Below, piece by piece: positions 61,946 through 64,000 of a stretch of 64,000 bases of DNA. The stretch spans positions 53,405,298 to 53,469,297 of the forward strand of contig NC_089755.1 in assembly GCF_040412425.1 (NCBI RefSeq), in the 5' to 3' direction. Position 1 is the stretch's first letter, and every line of letters begins with the position of its first letter. The stretch is from Macrobrachium rosenbergii (lineage: Eukaryota > Arthropoda > Malacostraca > Decapoda > Palaemonidae). A program made the position numbers and the translations under genes. The notes beneath the pieces are model-generated. The model saw only the letters and a program-made list of their open reading frames with translations, was not told the DNA's origin and ran no database searches.

Positions 61946-62693
61946 TCAAGTACAGGAATTTCCTTCCTCTCTGTTGGTGTAGGAATTTATCGCTTTTCTC
62001 AGCAAGGCATATTTGTCGAAGTCTCCTGAGTGTGTTACATGTAGTTTTGATCTTTTTCACGTTTGCTCTGAGAACACAGGAGAAGCACACATCTTGCCCC
62101 CGTAGACTTATGCTGGTTCTCTGCAGATTCAATGGAGAGTTTATTTACTTTTAACTTCGTTGTAATCTCAGTGCTGAGAACTGCCTTTGAAAAGTTGTCT
62201 CTTGGGTCGTTTTGAGTCTTCTGCGGTGAAATACTTTAGGGCTCTGTAGGCCATTTCTCGGTCGCAAGCAGAACGTGCCTTGCAGAGCGAGTCTATAGAA
62301 ATGACCTTGCTTCAAGCAGACACTTGCTCGTTGAGTAGTCCTTACCGAGAAGAGCCCTCTTCTCTCGACTTTCAAATCTCGAGGTGGGCCAAGCGGGGTC
62401 TTAACTTAAGCGATGTAAAGTAAAATATCCCTGAGAATGTTGTGCAATTTGAACCTCAAAAGTTCAAGCGAAGATGCAGTGCATCACTACCTCAAAGCAG
62501 TTCCCTTTGTATTTTATAATTTACTTAGATTTTTATGTATTCATTGACTCATTTGTTCATTTATTTTCTTTTCTCATAACTGATCTCTTCTTTCTGTATT
62601 TCCTGTTACGAATGAACACCATGTTCTTTGGAAGCCTGAATTTCAAGTTAATGACCCCCCTTGGGCGTCTTCCATATGAATAGGGTTAGTCTT

Positions 62694-62696
<3 letters not shown>

Positions 62697-62739
<43 letters not shown>
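62697..62739 (+). repeat. (AAT)n microsatellite
   Basis: About 14 uninterrupted AAT units. Confidence 0.97.
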
Positions 62740-62740
<1 letters not shown>

Positions 62741-62841
62741 CTTAAGCGACTCACCCTTCTGAAACGACCTGTGTAAGTAAATAAGAAGCTTTGCTCACTC
62801 GTCAAAACGATAGTACGTTTCTCTTCGTAGGGGGTTAGTGC

Positions 62842-63150
62842 CGTCAGTGCACCTAATGGAGTAGACTGTAGACATTACTAAAGGTCTTTGCAGCGTCCCT
62901 TCGGCCCCTAGCTGCAACTCCTTTCATTCCTTTTACTGTACCTCCATTCATATTATCTTTCTTCCATCTTGCTAGGCCTATCCACCCTCTCCTAACAATT
63001 GTTTCATAGTGCAACTGCGAGGTTTTCCTCCTGTTACACGTTTCAGACCTACCTGCTCTCAGTTTCATTTCCAGCGCTGAATGACCTCATAGGTCCCAGT
63101 GCTTGGCCTGTGGCCTAAGCTCTACTGTATATTCCATTCCATTCCAATAT
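62842..63150 (-). repeat. Decapod-type interspersed repeat, copy 2 (inverted)
   Basis: Reverse complement of the 55763-56047 repeat: TTTGCAGCGTCCCTTCGGCC, CCTTTCATTCCTTTTACTG, TTTCATAGTGCAACTGCGAG, CTCATAGGTCCCAGTGCTTG, and a terminal ATTCCATTCCATTCC. This copy is a little longer and may preserve the family better. Confidence 0.75.
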
Positions 63151-63382
63151 TACGTTTCTGCCCTTATCGTTTTTACATTTTCGTTATAATCGAAATTTAT
63201 GATGATAATTATCCGAAAACAAACTTTATTTAGTAGATAATGGGCTTAGTCATGAATTTGGGCTTGAGAAGTGTTTGTGGGCGGGGAGGGTGGGGTTGAC
63301 TAGTCAGAACTGACCTGTTCATGAAATTTAATGCTAGGGCCTGGAGAAGAGCTGGACATAGAAATAATTTAGGTAATATAAT

Positions 63383-63384
<2 letters not shown>

Positions 63385-63449
<65 letters not shown>
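63385..63449 (+). repeat. (AT)n microsatellite
   Basis: About 32 uninterrupted AT units; a false Ile-Tyr open frame runs through it. Confidence 0.97.
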
Positions 63450-63453
<4 letters not shown>

Positions 63454-63869
63454 AATAAAGAACGTATAATAAAATGGGACAATTTCATAATGTATTTTTA
63501 AGGTTTCGAAACTTCCTGTATTATGCATCAGGAATTATCCAATATTATATTGGTAAACACATATATGTTTTTTATATATATATATTATTTATTATAGAAA
63601 GGGCTGTTAGAGTAATACTAATAAAAAATTAAAAATTTGTATATCAAATACCCTAGTCATTACAATTTACAATTATTGCAGCTGGTTCCCGGGGGCCAGC
63701 CACGTTCATGCATATTCTGCATATTTAATATCAAACAGGAAATTACAGACCTGCTGAATATTAGAATATTTTCTGTGAATCAACTCGTGTGTCATATTCC
63801 GCCAAAGTTTAAAAGCATAGACATTTTTCAGTGCAATACTAAGCCGCACTAGCGTTCATTGTTACCTTG

Positions 63870-64000
63870 CTGGCCTGACCACGAGAAAGTATAGGCGGTC
63901 AGGTCGCCAACGTGACCTCGTTATGACATTCTGGAAGCGGGTTCGAATCGCGCTACTTACGTCAGAATTACTTCATAGTCTTGCATTTGGATCTCAAGGG
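63870..64000 (+). mobile_element. tRNA-like head of a SINE, cut by the window end
   Basis: GCGGGTTCGAATCGCGC at about 63937-63953 matches a polymerase III B box, and ATAGGCGGTCAGGTCGCC about 45 bp upstream could be a degenerate A box. The segment between does not fold as a standard tRNA cloverleaf by eye, so a tRNA-derived SINE is more likely than a tRNA gene. Confidence 0.5.

Noticed and set aside
63334..63528. Ile-Tyr repeat frame
   Set aside because: Created by the (AT)n microsatellite.
63937..63953. Stand-alone tRNA gene
   Set aside because: A B box is present but no acceptor stem or anticodon arm can be folded by eye; a SINE head is more likely.
1..64000. CRISPR arrays, operons, riboswitches or prophage
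   Set aside because: The DNA is eukaryotic with spliced genes; the tandem arrays present are minisatellites and microsatellites without the repeat-spacer pattern of CRISPR.

Overview
The window is nuclear DNA of an arthropod, most likely a decapod crustacean. It is AT-rich, has spliced genes with short coding exons and GT-AG introns, long (TC/GA)n tracts, TTAGG-type telomere-like arrays, and interspersed repeats whose text I recall from decapod genomes. The organism call rests on repeat recognition and on protein sequences that resemble insect and human orthologues. I could not run a search, so treat it as probable.

Three conserved protein-coding genes can be rebuilt exon by exon with phase-consistent splice sites. 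(1) ZMYND11 (BS69), plus strand, 14 coding exons from 10450 to 18907, 648 aa: a chromatin reader with PHD, bromo, PWWP and MYND modules. (2) mRpL23 (uL23m), minus strand, 4 coding exons from 35154 down to 29225, 151 aa: a mitochondrial large-subunit ribosomal protein. (3) MED14, minus strand, 25 coding exons from 55075 down to 38280, 1757 aa, plus a probable untranslated first exon near 56491: the backbone subunit of Mediator. MED14 and mRpL23 are in tandem about 3.1 kb apart. ZMYND11 and mRpL23 converge across about 10 kb with no recognisable gene. ZMYND11 and MED14 both act in nuclear transcription and mRpL23 in mitochondrial translation; nothing suggests the neighbours are functionally linked.

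Region by region: 1-10.4 kb is upstream or intronic DNA with a Tigger-like MITE (2151-2489), an unrecognised set of candidate exons (3.5-8.2 kb) and a duplicated TC-repeat block just before the ZMYND11 start exon. 10.4-18.9 kb is ZMYND11. 18.9-28.9 kb holds its 3' flank and a possible degraded pogo/Tigger-type element. 29.2-35.2 kb is mRpL23, whose introns carry a LINE relic, TTAGG-rich repeats and a 750-bp foldback element with a nested SINE-like unit. 35.2-38.3 kb is intergenic and starts with a 207-bp tandem duplication at the mRpL23 5' end. 38.3-56.6 kb is MED14, with a reverse-transcriptase relic in one intron. 56.8-64 kb is mostly repeats (51-bp minisatellite, microsatellites, an inverted copy of a decapod-type repeat, a tRNA-like SINE head) plus one well-formed orphan exon at 61672-61840.

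I found no prokaryotic features and no convincing new biological system. The most interesting items are the foldback element, the 13-copy Gly-Gly-Met-Gln tail of MED14, the acidic insert in ZMYND11 and the unassigned candidate exons.
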